Assembly (NCBI RefSeq): GCF_019457615.1
Contig: NZ_CP080414.1
Coordinates: forward strand, 2,974,501 to 3,038,500
Origin: Shewanella zhangzhouensis
GTDB taxonomy: Bacteria; Pseudomonadota; Gammaproteobacteria; Enterobacterales; Shewanellaceae
Direction: 5' to 3'
Length of the DNA: 64,000 nt
Position 1 is the first letter of the stretch. Each line of letters starts with the position of its first letter. The notes under the pieces were generated by a model. The model ran no database searches and was not told the origin of the DNA. It worked only from the letters and a program-made list of their open reading frames with translations. The translations under genes and the position numbers were made by a program. This document shows, in pieces, positions 20,366-32,070 of this stretch.

Positions 20366-21943
20366 TTATTCCCACTCGATGGTGGCAGGTGGCTTGCCGG
20401 AGATGTCGTACACCACGCGGGAAATGCCGTCGACTTCGTTGATGATGCGGTTGGATACACGGCCAAGGAAATCGTATGGCAGGTGCGCCCAGTGTGCAGT
20501 CATAAAGTCGATGGTTTCTACTGCGCGCAGCGATACAACCCAGTCGTACTTACGGCCATCACCCATCACGCCCACACTGCGAACCGGCAGGAACACGGTG
20601 AACGCCTGGCTGACCTTGTTGTACAGATCGGCGCGGTGCAGCTCTTCGATGAAGATGGCATCGGCACGGCGCAAAAGGTCGCAGTACTCTTTCTTCACTT
20701 CGCCAAGTACACGTACGCCAAGACCCGGGCCTGGGAATGGGTGGCGATAGAGCATGTCGTAAGGCAGGCCGAGTTCCAGGCCAATCTTGCGCACTTCGTC
20801 TTTGAAGAGTTCACGCAGCGGTTCTACCAAGCCCAGCTCCATGTCATCCGGCAGACCGCCCACGTTATGGTGCGACTTGATTACATGGGCCTTGCCGGTG
20901 GCACTGCCTGCAGATTCAATCACGTCAGGGTAGATGGTGCCCTGGGCCAGCCACTTGGCGTTCACGCACTTGGAGGCTTCTTCGTCGAAGATTTCCACGA
21001 ATACGCGGCCGATGATCTTACGCTTGGCTTCCGGGTCGTTTTCGCCCTTGAGGGCCTCGAGGAAGCGGTTTTCAGCATCAACGTGCACAATGTTGAGACC
21101 AAAGTGGTCACCGAACATTTCCAGTACCTGATTGGCTTCGTTGAGACGCAACAGGCCATTGTCAACGAACACACAGGTCAGACGCTTGCCGATGGCACGG
21201 TGGAGCAGCATGGCAGTCACGGATGAATCCACACCGCCGGAGAGGCCGAGGATCACTTCATCGTCGCCCACCTGAGCCTTGATGCGCTCAACCGCATCTT
21301 CGATGATGGAGGCTGGCTGCCACTTGTTGTCACAACCACAGATGTCCATTACAAAGTGTTCCAGCATGCGCTTGCCCTGACGGGTATGGGTCACTTCGGG
21401 GTGGAACTGCACGCCGTAGAATTTCTTCTCTTCGTTGGCCATCACAGCAAACGGACAGGTTTCGGTCTTGGCGACGGCCACAAAGCCTTCGGGGATGGCC
21501 GACACCTTGTCACCGTGACTCATCCACACGTCCAGCACCGGCTTGCCGGCATCGGAAATGCCGTCTTCGATATGACGCAAGAGCGCACTGTCGGTCAGCA
21601 CTTCCACCTGGGCATAGCCGAACTCACGCTCGCCAACACCCTGGATAACCTTGCCGCCCAGCTGCTCGCTCATGGTCTGCATGCCGTAGCAGATACCCAG
21701 CACGGGCACACCGGCGTTAAACACATACTCGGGGGCGCGGGGAGAGTTTTCTTCGGTTACGGACTCGGGGCCACCGGCCAGAACGATACCGTTAGGGGCA
21801 AATTCGCGGATCTGCGCTTCGGTCACATCCCAGGCCCAGAGTTCGCAGTACACACCGATTTCACGAATACGGCGGGCGATCAGCTGAGTGTACTGAGAGC
21901 CGAAATCCAGAATAAGTATCTTGTGCTCATGAATGTTGCTCAT
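20366..21943 (-). CDS. guaA: GMP synthase (glutamine-hydrolysing)
   Basis: A 525-aa cytoplasmic enzyme that aminates XMP to GMP using glutamine and ATP. The N-terminal class I glutaminase has its nucleophile in GICYGMQTM near residue 86 and the His/Glu pair in [10 protein letters not shown]. The synthetase domain has the PP-loop LSGGVDSS near residue 234. The C-terminal dimerisation domain ends in the conserved KPPATIEWE. The length is as in E. coli. It lies about 95 nt downstream of guaB in the same direction. Confidence 0.98.
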   Translation of the reverse strand: MSNIHEHKILILDFGSQYTQLIARRIREIGVYCELWAWDVTEAQIREFAPNGIVLAGGPESVTEENSPRAPEYVFNAGVPVLGICYGMQTMSEQLGGKVIQGVGEREFGYAQVEVLTDSALLRHIEDGISDAGKPVLDVWMSHGDKVSAIPEGFVAVAKTETCPFAVMANEEKKFYGVQFHPEVTHTRQGKRMLEHFVMDICGCDNKWQPASIIEDAVERIKAQVGDDEVILGLSGGVDSSVTAMLLHRAIGKRLTCVFVDNGLLRLNEANQVLEMFGDHFGLNIVHVDAENRFLEALKGENDPEAKRKIIGRVFVEIFDEEASKCVNAKWLAQGTIYPDVIESAGSATGKAHVIKSHHNVGGLPDDMELGLVEPLRELFKDEVRKIGLELGLPYDMLYRHPFPGPGLGVRVLGEVKKEYCDLLRRADAIFIEELHRADLYNKVSQAFTVFLPVRSVGVMGDGRKYDWVVSLRAVETIDFMTAHWAHLPYDFLGRVSNRIINEVDGISRVVYDISGKPPATIEWE

Positions 21944-22039
21944 GGAAAACCTTTATCTCATTTGGCATTTATCTTGTTCCGGCGCCCAAAGGCCCGGACA
22001 TCAGGTACAGCAAGGGCGACACGCAGCCGCCCTTTTCAA

Positions 22040-23506
22040 TCAGCCGCCGGTACGATAGTTCGGGGCTTCTTTGGTGATGGTCACATCGTGCACGTGCGAT
22101 TCGCCCATACCGGCGGAGGTCACCTTCACGAACTGAGCTTTTTCACCCAGCTCCTTGATGGTGGCACAGCCAGTAAGACCCATACAGGAACGCAGACCAC
22201 CCATGTGCTGGTGAATGATTTCCTTGAGCTTGCCCTTGTAAGGCACGCGACCTTCGATACCCTCGGGTACCAGCTTGTCGGCGGCGTTGTCGCTCTGGAA
22301 GTAACGGTCAGATGACCCCTGGCTCATGGCGCCAAGAGAACCCATGCCGCGGTAAGACTTGTAAGCGCGGCCCTGATAGAGCTCGGTTTCACCCGGGGCT
22401 TCGTCGGTACCGGCAAACATGGAGCCTGCCATGATGCAAGAAGCGCCGGCAGCCAGTGCCTTGGCGAGATCGCCGGAGAAGCGGATACCGCCGTCGGCAA
22501 TCACAGGTATATTCAGGTGCTTCACCGCAGCGGCGGCGTCAGACACGGCAGTGATTTGCGGTACGCCCACACCGGTTACGATACGGGTGGTACAGATAGA
22601 ACCTGGGCCAATACCCACTTTCACGGCGTTCACACCGGCTTCAACCAACGCCAGAGCGCCTTCGGCTGTAGCCACGTTGCCACCGATGATTTGCAGTTCA
22701 GGGTATTTGGCGCGGGTGTCGCGGATACGCTGCAGCACGCCTTCAGAGTGACCGTGGGAAGAGTCAATAAGCAGTACGTCCACACCGGCTTTCACCAGGG
22801 CGTCAACGCGCTCTTCGTTGCCGGCACCGGCACCCACGGCAGCGCCCACACGCAGACGGCCCAGCTCGTCTTTACAGGCATTTGGTTTACGTTCGGCTTT
22901 TTCGAAGTCTTTAACTGTGATGAGACCCTTGAGGCAGAAGTTGTCGTCTACCACCAGTACCTTTTCGATACGGTTGGTGTGCATCAACTTTTGCACGTCT
23001 TCCAGCTTGGTGCCTTCAGGCACGGTCACCAGACGATCTTTTGGCGTCATCACTTCCTGTACGGTTTTGGACCAATCGGTCACAAAGCGCACATCACGGC
23101 CGGTGATGATGCCTACCAGTTCGTTGGCGTCGTTCACCACGGGATAACCGGCAAAGCCGTTACGCTCGGTGAGCTTACGCAGCTCAGCCAGGGTCGTACC
23201 CGGAGTCACAGTCACAGGGTCCTGTACCACACCGGCTTCGTAGATTTTAACCTTGCGGACTTCTTCAGCCTGGGCCTCGATGCTCATGTTTTTATGAATA
23301 AAGCCCAAACCACCTTCCTGAGCCATGGCAATTGCCAAACGGGCTTCAGTCACGGTATCCATGGCGGCAGACACCAAAGGAATGTTGAGCTCGATTTTTT
23401 GAGTCAGTCGAGTCTTGAGGATTGCGGTATTAGGGAGGACGGTTGAGTGCGCTGGGACCAGTAACACATCGTCAAAAGTCAGCGCTTCTTTGATTAAACG
23501 TAGCAT
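22040..23506 (-). CDS. guaB: inosine-5'-monophosphate dehydrogenase
   Basis: A 488-aa enzyme oxidising IMP to XMP with NAD+, the committed step to GMP. The N-terminus [20 protein letters not shown] is diagnostic. A Bateman module of two CBS domains (about residues 95-205) regulates the enzyme. The catalytic Cys sits in [11 protein letters not shown] near residue 305. The active-site flap with RYF is near 400. It is the first gene of guaBA and is divergent from xseA across a 120-nt intergenic region that must hold both promoters. Confidence 0.98.
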   Translation of the reverse strand: MLRLIKEALTFDDVLLVPAHSTVLPNTAILKTRLTQKIELNIPLVSAAMDTVTEARLAIAMAQEGGLGFIHKNMSIEAQAEEVRKVKIYEAGVVQDPVTVTPGTTLAELRKLTERNGFAGYPVVNDANELVGIITGRDVRFVTDWSKTVQEVMTPKDRLVTVPEGTKLEDVQKLMHTNRIEKVLVVDDNFCLKGLITVKDFEKAERKPNACKDELGRLRVGAAVGAGAGNEERVDALVKAGVDVLLIDSSHGHSEGVLQRIRDTRAKYPELQIIGGNVATAEGALALVEAGVNAVKVGIGPGSICTTRIVTGVGVPQITAVSDAAAAVKHLNIPVIADGGIRFSGDLAKALAAGASCIMAGSMFAGTDEAPGETELYQGRAYKSYRGMGSLGAMSQGSSDRYFQSDNAADKLVPEGIEGRVPYKGKLKEIIHQHMGGLRSCMGLTGCATIKELGEKAQFVKVTSAGMGESHVHDVTITKEAPNYRTGG

Positions 23507-23626
23507 TGCAACATCTCCCCTTGGGTAGGATAAGTAGAGGTGAAATATTGCGGCGGCATTATACCTTGCAAGTGGGGGTCGGTAAATGCAAAATTGTGAA
23601 AAATTACCATTTGCCCGGAATTTTCA

Positions 23627-24970
23627 ATGCAAGTCCCTAAAAACGATGTTTATACCGTGTCCCGTCTCAACGGCGAAGTACGGCAACTTCTGGAGGGACA
23701 ATTGGGTCGGATTTGGCTGACCGGCGAAATATCCAATTTCTCATCCCCTTCATCCGGCCATTGGTACCTCACCCTCAAAGACAGCCACTCACAGCTGCGC
23801 TGCGCCATGTTCAAGGGCCGCAATACCACGGTGGCATTCAAGCCCATTAACGGCCAGCAGGTGTTGGTGCGGGGCAGTATCAGCGTGTATGAGCCCAGGG
23901 GCGACTATCAGCTGCTGATTGAAGCCATGTTTCCCGCTGGCGACGGCCTGCTGGCAGCCCAGTTTGAAGCCCTGAAGATGAAACTCGCCGCCGAAGGCTT
24001 GTTTGCCCAAGATACCAAGCGGACATTGCCTGAGTCGATTCAGCGCATTGGGGTTATCACCTCCCCCACGGGTGCGGCCATCCGCGATGTACTCCATGTA
24101 CTCAAGCGGCGCGACCCAAGCATCGAGGTGGTAATTTACCCCACCGCAGTGCAGGGCTCCGGGGCAGACAAAGACATCATTCGAGCCATCGAGCTTGCCA
24201 ATGAGCGCCTTGAAGTGGATGTGCTGCTGCTCACCCGGGGTGGCGGCAGCCTTGAAGACCTCTGGTGCTTTAACAGTGAAGCCCTGGCTCACGCCATCTA
24301 CAACAGCGCTCTGACCATAGTGAGCGCTGTTGGCCACGAGGTGGATACCAGCATTGCCGACTTTGTCGCCGATGTCAGGGCCCCAACGCCTTCAGCGGGC
24401 GCAGAGCTGTTGTCGGGCGACCAGAGCCACAAGCTGCAAAAACTTGCCGGCGCCCTTGCCAGACTCACCCAGGGCTGGCGCCATTATGCGCTAAAGCGCC
24501 ACTCAGGGCTGATAGCTCTGCAATCACGGCTCGACCGGCAAGACCCTAAACGCCAGTTGCAGCAGCAATCACAGCGCCTCGATGAGTTGGAGCTGAGGCT
24601 GACATCCAGCATTCAGAGGCGCCTCTCGTCCCACATACTGACCACAGAGCGCTTAAAGGCCAGGCTCGAGCGCCACTCACCTGCCCAGCGCTTGATGCTG
24701 GAGCGGCAGCGGCTCAGCTATCTCGATGAAAGACTGAAAGGCGCCATGGACGATATGCTGGAGCATGCCCAAACACGCCTCGGGGGGCTCAGCCACTCTC
24801 TCGCCAGCGTCTCCCCTCTGGCGACCTTAAGCCGCGGCTACTCCATCACCCGTGGGGTTGATGGCAAGGTGCTGACCCATGCAAGCAGCATGAAAGCCGG
24901 TGATACCCTGGAGACTCAGCTGGAACAGGGCTCACTTCTGGCCCGTGTCATTGAAGTTAAGCCGGAGTAA
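23627..24970 (+). CDS. xseA: exodeoxyribonuclease VII large subunit
   Basis: The 447-aa XseA, which with XseB degrades single-stranded DNA into oligonucleotides. Residues 1-110 form the OB-fold DNA-binding domain ([20 protein letters not shown]). The catalytic core follows, with [13 protein letters not shown] and the [14 protein letters not shown] motif. A long coiled coil occupies about residues 270-390. The C-terminus LSRGYSITR is conserved. xseB is not nearby; in Enterobacteria it is also unlinked. A terminator lies 60 nt downstream. Confidence 0.96.
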   Translation: MQVPKNDVYTVSRLNGEVRQLLEGQLGRIWLTGEISNFSSPSSGHWYLTLKDSHSQLRCAMFKGRNTTVAFKPINGQQVLVRGSISVYEPRGDYQLLIEAMFPAGDGLLAAQFEALKMKLAAEGLFAQDTKRTLPESIQRIGVITSPTGAAIRDVLHVLKRRDPSIEVVIYPTAVQGSGADKDIIRAIELANERLEVDVLLLTRGGGSLEDLWCFNSEALAHAIYNSALTIVSAVGHEVDTSIADFVADVRAPTPSAGAELLSGDQSHKLQKLAGALARLTQGWRHYALKRHSGLIALQSRLDRQDPKRQLQQQSQRLDELELRLTSSIQRRLSSHILTTERLKARLERHSPAQRLMLERQRLSYLDERLKGAMDDMLEHAQTRLGGLSHSLASVSPLATLSRGYSITRGVDGKVLTHASSMKAGDTLETQLEQGSLLARVIEVKPE

Positions 24971-25026
24971 CACAACTGACGGGTGCATGGGTTTTCCAGC
25001 CCTCTTAAGGACATAAATTGAGGACA

Positions 25027-25059
25027 TAAAAAAGCCAGGCATCTGCCCGGCTTTTTTAT
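25027..25059. terminator. shared terminator between xseA and der
   Basis: AAAAAAGCC..GGCA/TGCC..GGCTTTTTT hairpin flanked by A- and T-runs. It lies between convergent genes and can act on both strands. Confidence 0.88.
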
Positions 25060-25095
25060 TGACGCTTTGGTCCTATTGGTTGCCAACCGGCAATA

Positions 25096-26562
25096 TCAGG
25101 CCTTCTTGCTCTTGATATGGCTCATCATCCGCTTGCGACGACGCTCCTGGCTAAGGGTCAGTTTTTCCTTGCGGCCTTCGAACGGGTTATCACCCTCGTG
25201 GAAACGCAGCTGGATTGGCGTACCCACCACCTTAAGCGCACGGCGATAGTAGTTCATCATGTAACGCTTATAGGAGTCAGGCAGTCGGCTTACCTGGTTG
25301 CCGTGAACCACGACGATGGGGGGATTGTAGCCACCCACGTGGGCGTATTTGAGCTTCACACGGCGACCATTCACCATGGGCGGCTGGTGATCGTCCTGTG
25401 CCATCTGCATGATACGGGTCAGCATGGAAGTGCTCACACGGCGGGTCGCGCTGTCGTAGGCCTCTTCGATAGACTCAAATAAGTGACCCACTCCTGTGCC
25501 ATGAAGCGCAGAAATAAAGTGAATGCGGGCGAAGTCGATAAAGCCCAGACGACGGTCAAGCTCGGTTTTCACCCGGTCTTTCACGTCCTGATCCAAACCA
25601 TCCCACTTGTTGACTGCAAGTACCAGAGCGCGGCCTGAGTTGAGCACAAAGCCCAGGAGCCCCAGGTCCTGCTCGGCAATGCCTTCATGGGCATCAATGA
25701 CCAGCAGCACCACGTTGGCGTCTTCCACGGCCTTGAGGGTTTTGATAACCGAGAACTTTTCAATGACTTCGTGTACACGGGCGCGGCGACGCACACCGGC
25801 AGTGTCGATAAGCACATAGTTACGCCCCTCACGCTCCATGGGGATGTACACAGAGTCTCGGGTCGTGCCGGGCTGGTCGTATACCACTACCCGCTCTTCA
25901 CCCAGAATACGGTTGGTCAGGGTAGACTTGCCCACATTGGGCTTACCGATAATGGCCAGCTTAATGGGCAACTCTGCCAAACGCTGCTGCTCGGCCTCGG
26001 CTTCTTCTTCGGTGTATTGGCGCTCATCGGCAACTACTTCGCCGTCGTCGTCGCGGGTCAAACCCATTGCTTCAGCAAAGGGCGCCAGTGCATATTCCAC
26101 CAGACCGGTCACACCACGGCCCTGGGCAGCAGCCATCTGGTACACTTCGCCCAGGCCCAGCTGCCAGAATTCACCACAGGCGGAGTCGGCATCGATGCCA
26201 TCAACCTTGTTGGCCACCACAAAAGTGATTTTATCGCGGCTGCGCAGGTGCTGAGCAATGGCCAAATCGGCGGCAGTGAGGCCGGCGCGGGCGTCGGTCA
26301 TAAACAGCACCACATCGGCCTCTTCAATGGCAGCCAATGACTGCTCGGCCATCTTGGTCTCGATACCTTCTTCGCTGCCGTCGATACCGCCGGTATCCAC
26401 CACAATAAATTCATAGCCAGACAGATGAGCCCGGCCGTATTTGCGGTCACGGGTCAGCCCCGGATAATCCGCCACCAAGGCATCCCGGGTTCTCGTGAGT
26501 CGGTTAAACAGGGTCGATTTGCCCACGTTGGGGCGACCCACCAGGGCCACTACAGGGATCAT
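25096..26562 (-). CDS. der: ribosome-assembly GTPase Der
   Basis: A 488-aa tandem GTPase (EngA/Der) needed for 50S subunit maturation. The first G domain has P-loop GRPNVGKS at residues 8-15. The second repeats GKPNVGKS near 205, each followed by DTxG and NKxD motifs. The C-terminal KH-like domain ends in a basic tail ([15 protein letters not shown]). It is last in the rlmN-to-der run but is separated from bamB by a terminator-like hairpin, so it may have its own promoter or depend on read-through. Confidence 0.97.
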   Translation of the reverse strand: MIPVVALVGRPNVGKSTLFNRLTRTRDALVADYPGLTRDRKYGRAHLSGYEFIVVDTGGIDGSEEGIETKMAEQSLAAIEEADVVLFMTDARAGLTAADLAIAQHLRSRDKITFVVANKVDGIDADSACGEFWQLGLGEVYQMAAAQGRGVTGLVEYALAPFAEAMGLTRDDDGEVVADERQYTEEEAEAEQQRLAELPIKLAIIGKPNVGKSTLTNRILGEERVVVYDQPGTTRDSVYIPMEREGRNYVLIDTAGVRRRARVHEVIEKFSVIKTLKAVEDANVVLLVIDAHEGIAEQDLGLLGFVLNSGRALVLAVNKWDGLDQDVKDRVKTELDRRLGFIDFARIHFISALHGTGVGHLFESIEEAYDSATRRVSTSMLTRIMQMAQDDHQPPMVNGRRVKLKYAHVGGYNPPIVVVHGNQVSRLPDSYKRYMMNYYRRALKVVGTPIQLRFHEGDNPFEGRKEKLTLSQERRRKRMMSHIKSKKA

Positions 26563-26590
26563 GCTTTTGCCTCTATAACAATCTTTTCAA

Positions 26591-26622
26591 TAAAAAGCCC
26601 CCGGAACACACTTCCAGGGGCT
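26591..26622 (-). terminator. terminator or attenuator hairpin after bamB
   Basis: AGCCCCTGGAA pairs with TTCCGGGGGCT around a 5-nt loop, followed on the minus strand by TTTTTATTG. It sits in the 80-nt gap between bamB and der, so it should limit read-through into der. Confidence 0.8.
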
Positions 26623-26642
26623 TGGCAAGGTCAAACCTTGAC

Positions 26643-27830
26643 TTAAGGAAGTGCGATGCGGGCCAGTTTGCCGCTGCGGCCCTGCACGTATATCTTACCA
26701 TCGACGACCAGCGGCTGGCTGTAAAGGCCGTCGCTGTCGACTTCGATGCGGCCAACAATGCTGCCGTCGTTACGGTTGATAAAGTGCAAATAACCTTCAA
26801 AATCACCCACTACCAGGTAGTCATCAAACACTACGGGTGAAGTCAGTTCACGGTTGGCCAGCTCTGAATTGCTCCACAGCTCCAGACCGTTGCGACGGTC
26901 AAGTGCATAAATACGGCTGCTGTCTGCGACCAGATACAACTGCACACCGCTGGCGGCGAGCTCGTTGAAACTGGAATACTTACGGGTCCAGAGAACACGA
27001 CCAGAGCGCATTTCCATGGACACCAGATTACCGTTGTAGCTCACAGCATACAGGTTGTCACCCACAGGCAGTGGTGTCATATCCACGTCAGCCATGCGGC
27101 TGAACTCATTTCCACCCTTTGGGGTGTAAATTGGCTGTTCCCACGCGGGCTGACCATTATCTTTCACGACCACGGCAACCTTGCCATCGGCGGTGCCCAC
27201 AAAGAAACCACCAGCCTGGAAGGCTGCAGCACCTGTACCACGCAGGGTCAGGTTGGGCAGTGCGTTTTCGTAGCTCCAGCGCTTCTCGCCTGTATCTACA
27301 TCAAAAGCATCCAGTGAACCTGAGCTGGCGTTGACCACCACGGTGTTTTCACCCACGGTAGGTGCCGACAGCAATTCGCCCGATGCCTGAACACTCCACA
27401 CCACGGCGCCGGTCTCGGCATCGAGCGCAGCCAACAGGCCACTCTCACCACCCACAAACACCTTGCCGCGCGCGGCTGTCATGCCGGCTGCGAGGCGGGC
27501 ACCTTTGTTTTTGCCCAGCAATCTGTCCTTAAACAAATCGCTGAAGTCCACTTCCCACAGCTTTTCGCCGCTGGCTTCATCGAACGCAACGACCAGCCCG
27601 TTACGCTCGGCGGCAAATATCTTGCCGTATTCCACTGCGGGACGCAGGCGCGAGTAATAGTCACCTACACCGCTTCCCACACTGGCGCTCCAGTTGATTT
27701 CAGGGAAAACGGTTGCGTTAAGCTCCTTGAGTTCACTGACGGGCTCTTCGTCCACGTCATTGGAGGAGCAGGCAGACAACACGGCCAAGCTCAGGCCGGC
27801 TGCCAGCAAATTCTTGCACCAAGACTTCAT
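26643..27830 (-). CDS. bamB: outer membrane protein assembly factor BamB
   Basis: A 395-aa lipoprotein of the BAM complex that inserts beta-barrel proteins into the outer membrane. The signal peptide ends in a lipobox (LAVLSAC, Cys near residue 21). The rest is an eight-bladed PQQ-type beta-propeller with repeated blade ends such as GKVFVGGESGLLAALDAETG and DRRNGLELWSN. It begins 11 nt after yfgM, as in many gammaproteobacteria. Confidence 0.96.
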   Translation of the reverse strand: MKSWCKNLLAAGLSLAVLSACSSNDVDEEPVSELKELNATVFPEINWSASVGSGVGDYYSRLRPAVEYGKIFAAERNGLVVAFDEASGEKLWEVDFSDLFKDRLLGKNKGARLAAGMTAARGKVFVGGESGLLAALDAETGAVVWSVQASGELLSAPTVGENTVVVNASSGSLDAFDVDTGEKRWSYENALPNLTLRGTGAAAFQAGGFFVGTADGKVAVVVKDNGQPAWEQPIYTPKGGNEFSRMADVDMTPLPVGDNLYAVSYNGNLVSMEMRSGRVLWTRKYSSFNELAASGVQLYLVADSSRIYALDRRNGLELWSNSELANRELTSPVVFDDYLVVGDFEGYLHFINRNDGSIVGRIEVDSDGLYSQPLVVDGKIYVQGRSGKLARIALP

Positions 27831-27841
27831 CGGCGACTTCC

Positions 27842-28468
27842 TTATGCCTGATTCAGGTTATCCAACTTCATTTTAAGAAGTGGGCTGGCAGAGATACCGC
27901 CCTTGTCCAGCGCAGCCTGATAGGCAGCCTTGGCTTTGTCGGTTTCACCCTGACTGGTCAGGATGTCGCCCTTGATTTCGTCGCGCTGAGCTTCGAAGGC
28001 GGTGTCGGTGATAGAGTCAAGGGTAGTAAGCGCCACAGCGCCCTGACCTTGTTCAGCCTGAATACGGGCCAGGCGCAATGTAGCAACGCTACCCAGGCTA
28101 CCCGCGTCTTTGGCGGCAATCACCTTTTTCAAAGACTCTTCTGCTTTGGCGTAGTCTTTGGCTTCGACGGCGCTCTTTGCCACCATCATCTCAACCAGCA
28201 GGCTGTAACCTTGCTGATCGTGCTCAGCCTTGAAACCTTCGGCGGCCTTCAGTATGGCGGCTTCGTCGCTTGTGTTGGCACTGAGCTGCTGATAAGCCAC
28301 GGAGGCGGCTTCTGCCTTGGCCACTTTCATATCGGAATAGGTATTCCAGCCATAAAGGCCACCCAGACCAACCACTGCACCTACCAGGATAGAGGTACCG
28401 TATTCTTTCCAGAAGCTCTTGATGGCCTCTACCTGTTGTTCTTCTGTGCTATAGATTTCCACGCGCAC
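27842..28468 (-). CDS. yfgM: YfgM-type TPR membrane protein (SecYEG/chaperone ancillary factor)
   Basis: A 208-aa protein. The N-terminal cytoplasmic segment MRVEIYSTEEQQVEAIKSFW precedes one transmembrane helix (about residues 24-42, TSILVGAVVGLGGLYGWNTY). A periplasmic TPR_21-type helical domain follows. In E. coli YfgM binds SecYEG and periplasmic chaperones such as PpiD. It sits between hisS and bamB, its conserved position. Confidence 0.92.
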   Translation of the reverse strand: MRVEIYSTEEQQVEAIKSFWKEYGTSILVGAVVGLGGLYGWNTYSDMKVAKAEAASVAYQQLSANTSDEAAILKAAEGFKAEHDQQGYSLLVEMMVAKSAVEAKDYAKAEESLKKVIAAKDAGSLGSVATLRLARIQAEQGQGAVALTTLDSITDTAFEAQRDEIKGDILTSQGETDKAKAAYQAALDKGGISASPLLKMKLDNLNQA

Positions 28469-28498
28469 TTCCCCTTGTAATCAATTCCGATGTGGGAA

Positions 28499-29773
28499 TT
28501 AAATCAATGCTTTAATTGTTTCTGCCAGCGCCTCGCGGGCCACCAGCTGTTGTTCGTTGTCATTGCGAAGCGGCTTGATGGCCACCTTGCCCTCGACCAG
28601 CTCATTATCACCAATGATAAGGGCCAGGGCTGCACCGCTCTTGTCGGCGCGTTTGATTTGCTTCTTGAAGTTACCACCACCACAGTGGCTCATAATGCGC
28701 ACTCCGGGCAACGCCTGACGCAGCTCATTGGCAATCGCAAAGGCTGCCGGTACACAGCTGTCGCCCATGGCGGTTACATACACATCCACTGCGGCCGGTA
28801 CGTCCTTGGCAAGCTCCAGGGTTTCCAGCAACAGCACTATGCGCTCAAGCCCCATGGCAAAACCCACGGCAGGGGTATCTTTACCGCCCAGCTGGCCCAC
28901 AAGACCATCGTAACGACCACCGGCGAGTACAGTGCCCTGGGCACCCAGGCTATCGGTGACCCATTCAAACACAGTCCGGTTGTAATAATCCAGCCCGCGA
29001 ACCAAACGGGGATTAACCCGGTATTGGATGCCAACGGCGTCCAAGAGTTCACGCAGGGTAGAAAAATGTGACTTGGACTCCTCACCGAGGTAGTCCATCA
29101 GAGCCGGCGCGTCACCGAGAATGGCCTGAATTTCGGGGTTCTTGGTATCCAATACCCGCAGCGGATTGCTGTACATACGACGCTGGCTGTCTTCGTCAAG
29201 CTTGTCTTTGTGTACTTCCAGGAAGGCTATCAGGGCGTCGCGGTACGCTGCACGCTCGGCACTGTCACCCAGGGTGTTGATTTCCAGCACCACATGCTCG
29301 GTCAGCCCCAGTTTTTGCCACAGCATGTTGGACAGCATCAGCACTTCGGCGTCGATATCGGCGCTGGCAATGCCATACACCTCAACACCAAATTGGTGGA
29401 ACTGGCGATAACGTCCTTTCTGTGGACGCTCGTGACGGAACATGGGGCCTGTGTACCACAGACGTTGCTCCTGGTTGTAGAGCAAACCATGCTCGTTACC
29501 GGCACGCACGGTAGACGCAGTGCCTTCGGGGCGCAGAGTCAGGCTGTCGCCGTTTCTGTCCTCGAAGGTATACATTTCTTTCTCAACGATGTCAGTGACT
29601 TCGCCGATAGAGCGCTTGAAGAGATCGGTGCTTTCCACGATGGGAGTGCGGATTTCGCTGTAACCGAAGGCGGCGACGGCGTCGCGCAGCACTGCTTCGA
29701 GCTTTTGCCACACGGGAGACTGGGTTGGCAGAATGTCATTCATTCCGCGAATCGCTTGGATCTGTTTTGCCAC
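28499..29773 (-). CDS. hisS: histidyl-tRNA synthetase
   Basis: A 424-aa class II synthetase that charges tRNA-His. The N-terminus [14 protein letters not shown] matches the family. Motif 2 is around [20 protein letters not shown]. The histidine-specific motif [12 protein letters not shown] is near residue 258. Motif 3 is GFAMGLERI. The C-terminal anticodon-binding domain is complete. A 143-nt gap separates it from ispG, room for an extra promoter. Confidence 0.97.
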   Translation of the reverse strand: MAKQIQAIRGMNDILPTQSPVWQKLEAVLRDAVAAFGYSEIRTPIVESTDLFKRSIGEVTDIVEKEMYTFEDRNGDSLTLRPEGTASTVRAGNEHGLLYNQEQRLWYTGPMFRHERPQKGRYRQFHQFGVEVYGIASADIDAEVLMLSNMLWQKLGLTEHVVLEINTLGDSAERAAYRDALIAFLEVHKDKLDEDSQRRMYSNPLRVLDTKNPEIQAILGDAPALMDYLGEESKSHFSTLRELLDAVGIQYRVNPRLVRGLDYYNRTVFEWVTDSLGAQGTVLAGGRYDGLVGQLGGKDTPAVGFAMGLERIVLLLETLELAKDVPAAVDVYVTAMGDSCVPAAFAIANELRQALPGVRIMSHCGGGNFKKQIKRADKSGAALALIIGDNELVEGKVAIKPLRNDNEQQLVAREALAETIKALI

Positions 29774-29916
29774 TGTAATCGACTCGTTGGATAGCTAATA
29801 TTTCAGAAATTCAAAATGTTGACCTAACGCCAACCGAGATGCCCTCCCCGATTGAGCCGGGCAAAGCGGTTAGCATTATAGGGGGTTGGGGGCCAAAGGT
29901 AAAACCAGCGCCAGCC

Positions 29917-31035
29917 CTAGTCTGCATCACCCTCTTGTACGGGTATCCGGTTGGCCATCAGGCTGGCCTTGGCGCGAATTTTGGCTTCCAGTGCATCCAC
30001 CAGGTTATCGTTATCAAAACGTTCCTTCTGGCGGATACCATCGTCATAGTAACCACTCTTCTTGTGACCGCCTGCCAACCCCAAATGGGACACCAAAGCT
30101 TCGCCCGGACCGTTAACCACACAGCCAATGATGGACACATCCATCGCTGTGGTCACGTCCTCAAGACGCCTCTCAAGCTCGTTAACGGTTGAGATCACAT
30201 CAAATTCCTGACGGGAGCAGGAAGGACAGGCGATAAAGTTGATACCACGGGAGCGGATACGCAGTGACTTGAGGATATCAAAACCCACTTTCACTTCTTC
30301 AACCGGATCGGCCGCCAGGGAAATACGCAGGGTGTCGCCAATGCCTTCGGCGAGCAACATCCCCAGGCCAACGGCGGATTTCACCGCACCGGCACGGGCG
30401 CCACCGGCCTCGGTGATACCAAGATGCAGTGGCTGTTTGATTTGTTTGGCAAGCAGTCGGTAAGACTCCACTGCCAGGAAAACGTCTGACGCCTTTACGC
30501 TTACCTTGAACTGGTCGAAGTTGAGGCGGTCAAGAATGTCCACATGGCGCATGGCGGACTCGAGCAGCGCCTCAGGCGTTGGCTCCTTGTACTTGTCCAT
30601 CAGGTCTTTTTCGAGACTGCCGCCATTCACTCCGATACGGATGGGAATGTTTTTGTCACGGGCACAATCAACCACGGCGCGAATCCGCTCTTCGTTACCG
30701 ATGTTACCGGGGTTGATACGCAGACAGTCCACACCGTACTCGGCCACTTTAAGGGCGATGCGGTAGTCAAAGTGGATATCGGCCACCAGCGGCACTTTTA
30801 CCTGCTGCTTGATCTGCCTGAAGGCTTCGGCGGCATCCATGGTAGGCACAGAGACACGCACTATGTCGGCGCCAACATTTTCCAGGGCACGGATCTGCGC
30901 TACTGTAGCAGCCACATCCGTGGTACGGGTGTTGGTCATGGACTGGACAGCAATAGGCGCGCCGTCACCAATAGGCACGTTACCAACGTAAATGCGGGTG
31001 GAGGGGCGACGCTTGATGGGATTTTCGTTGAACAT
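29917..31035 (-). CDS. ispG: 4-hydroxy-3-methylbut-2-enyl diphosphate synthase
   Basis: A 372-aa [4Fe-4S] enzyme of the MEP isoprenoid pathway that converts MEcPP to HMBPP. An N-terminal TIM barrel ([20 protein letters not shown]) is followed by the cluster-binding C-terminal domain, with Cys pairs in [12 protein letters not shown] and a third Cys in [10 protein letters not shown]. The start at 31035 ([10 protein letters not shown]) gives the family length; the in-frame TTG two codons upstream is unlikely. It lies 27 nt after rodZ. Confidence 0.97.
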   Translation of the reverse strand: MFNENPIKRRPSTRIYVGNVPIGDGAPIAVQSMTNTRTTDVAATVAQIRALENVGADIVRVSVPTMDAAEAFRQIKQQVKVPLVADIHFDYRIALKVAEYGVDCLRINPGNIGNEERIRAVVDCARDKNIPIRIGVNGGSLEKDLMDKYKEPTPEALLESAMRHVDILDRLNFDQFKVSVKASDVFLAVESYRLLAKQIKQPLHLGITEAGGARAGAVKSAVGLGMLLAEGIGDTLRISLAADPVEEVKVGFDILKSLRIRSRGINFIACPSCSRQEFDVISTVNELERRLEDVTTAMDVSIIGCVVNGPGEALVSHLGLAGGHKKSGYYDDGIRQKERFDNDNLVDALEAKIRAKASLMANRIPVQEGDAD

Positions 31036-31062
31036 GGTCAAATACTTCTCACGCTGTTGCGC

Positions 31063-32070
31063 TTAACCGTTTTTGGGCAGACTGAATCTGGCCACCCTGC
31101 CCTTGGGGAACTCGTCGAGGCTCATGGCCTCACCGTTGATGCTGAGCTGTACAGCCTGTGGGGCACCGAGAATAAAGCTGAAAGGCGCCTTTCCACTGAG
31201 ATTGATGGTCTGTCCGGCCTTACGCAGGTCACTCACAAGTACCTTACCTGTGGCATCCTTTACCTGTACCCAGCAATCGGCGCTGAATGACATGACTAAA
31301 GCAGACTGTCCGGGTGCGGCCGGGGAACTGGCTGTAACCTGTGGCGCAGCGTCAGTGTTGTTTGCTCTGATGTCAGAGGCGGTAGTGTCGGCAGCCGACG
31401 TGGTGCCCTGCTGCGCAGAAGGCAGCTCAGCGCTGCCCGCTGTGACCTCTTGCCCGGCCACCGGCATATCATCACCATTCACAGATGGCTCATAAGCGGC
31501 CTCTGACTCTGGCTGCTGGGACGTGTCTGTTTGCATCTGGGTGTCATTCCCCAGACGATGCATCAGGTCGTCCTGAATAGACGTTTGCCCGGCGGCTGCC
31601 ACTTCTTCTGCTGTCGGCTTGGAGAAATCCACGGCCGCGGTATTAAAAAACTTACTGGTTTGCAGCCACCAAAACACCAATAAGGCAACCAGGATGAGGA
31701 TCACCAGATAGGTGAGCATCAAGTAGCGCTTATCTCTGGCCTGACGCACGGTTTTTCTGGAAAAGCTTTGCATGGCCGGTTGGCTGACACCGGGCACCTG
31801 GCTGGCAAGACAGGCTTCCACCTTCTGTTTATCGGCTTCAACTATGCGGGCAAAGTTTTTGATATATCCACGGATATAAGTGGCAGATGAGATATTGCTG
31901 AAGTCGTCAGCTTCGAGATCTTTAACAACGGAGGGGCGCAAATGCAACGCAGTCGCCACATCGGCGACCGACATCCCCTTGGCTTCGCGGGCGGCCTTGA
32001 GGATTTGCCCCAGCGATTCTGTCGCTGGCGCTTCCTGCTCTTCGGAAGAAGGCGTTAATTCTTCATTCAT
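31063..32070 (-). CDS. rodZ: cytoskeletal protein RodZ
   Basis: A 335-aa bitopic membrane protein linking MreB to the cell-wall machinery. Residues about 20-90 form the Cro/HTH_25-type domain (AREAKGMSVADVATALHL). A single transmembrane helix is near residues 118-137 (MLTYLVILILVALLVFWW). A long Ser/Ala/Thr/Gln-rich linker leads to the C-terminal DUF4115 periplasmic domain (SFSADCWVQVKDATGKVLVS). The start overlaps the pilW stop by four nucleotides (ATGA), indicating translational coupling. Confidence 0.95.
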   Translation of the reverse strand: MNEELTPSSEEQEAPATESLGQILKAAREAKGMSVADVATALHLRPSVVKDLEADDFSNISSATYIRGYIKNFARIVEADKQKVEACLASQVPGVSQPAMQSFSRKTVRQARDKRYLMLTYLVILILVALLVFWWLQTSKFFNTAAVDFSKPTAEEVAAAGQTSIQDDLMHRLGNDTQMQTDTSQQPESEAAYEPSVNGDDMPVAGQEVTAGSAELPSAQQGTTSAADTTASDIRANNTDAAPQVTASSPAAPGQSALVMSFSADCWVQVKDATGKVLVSDLRKAGQTINLSGKAPFSFILGAPQAVQLSINGEAMSLDEFPKGRVARFSLPKNG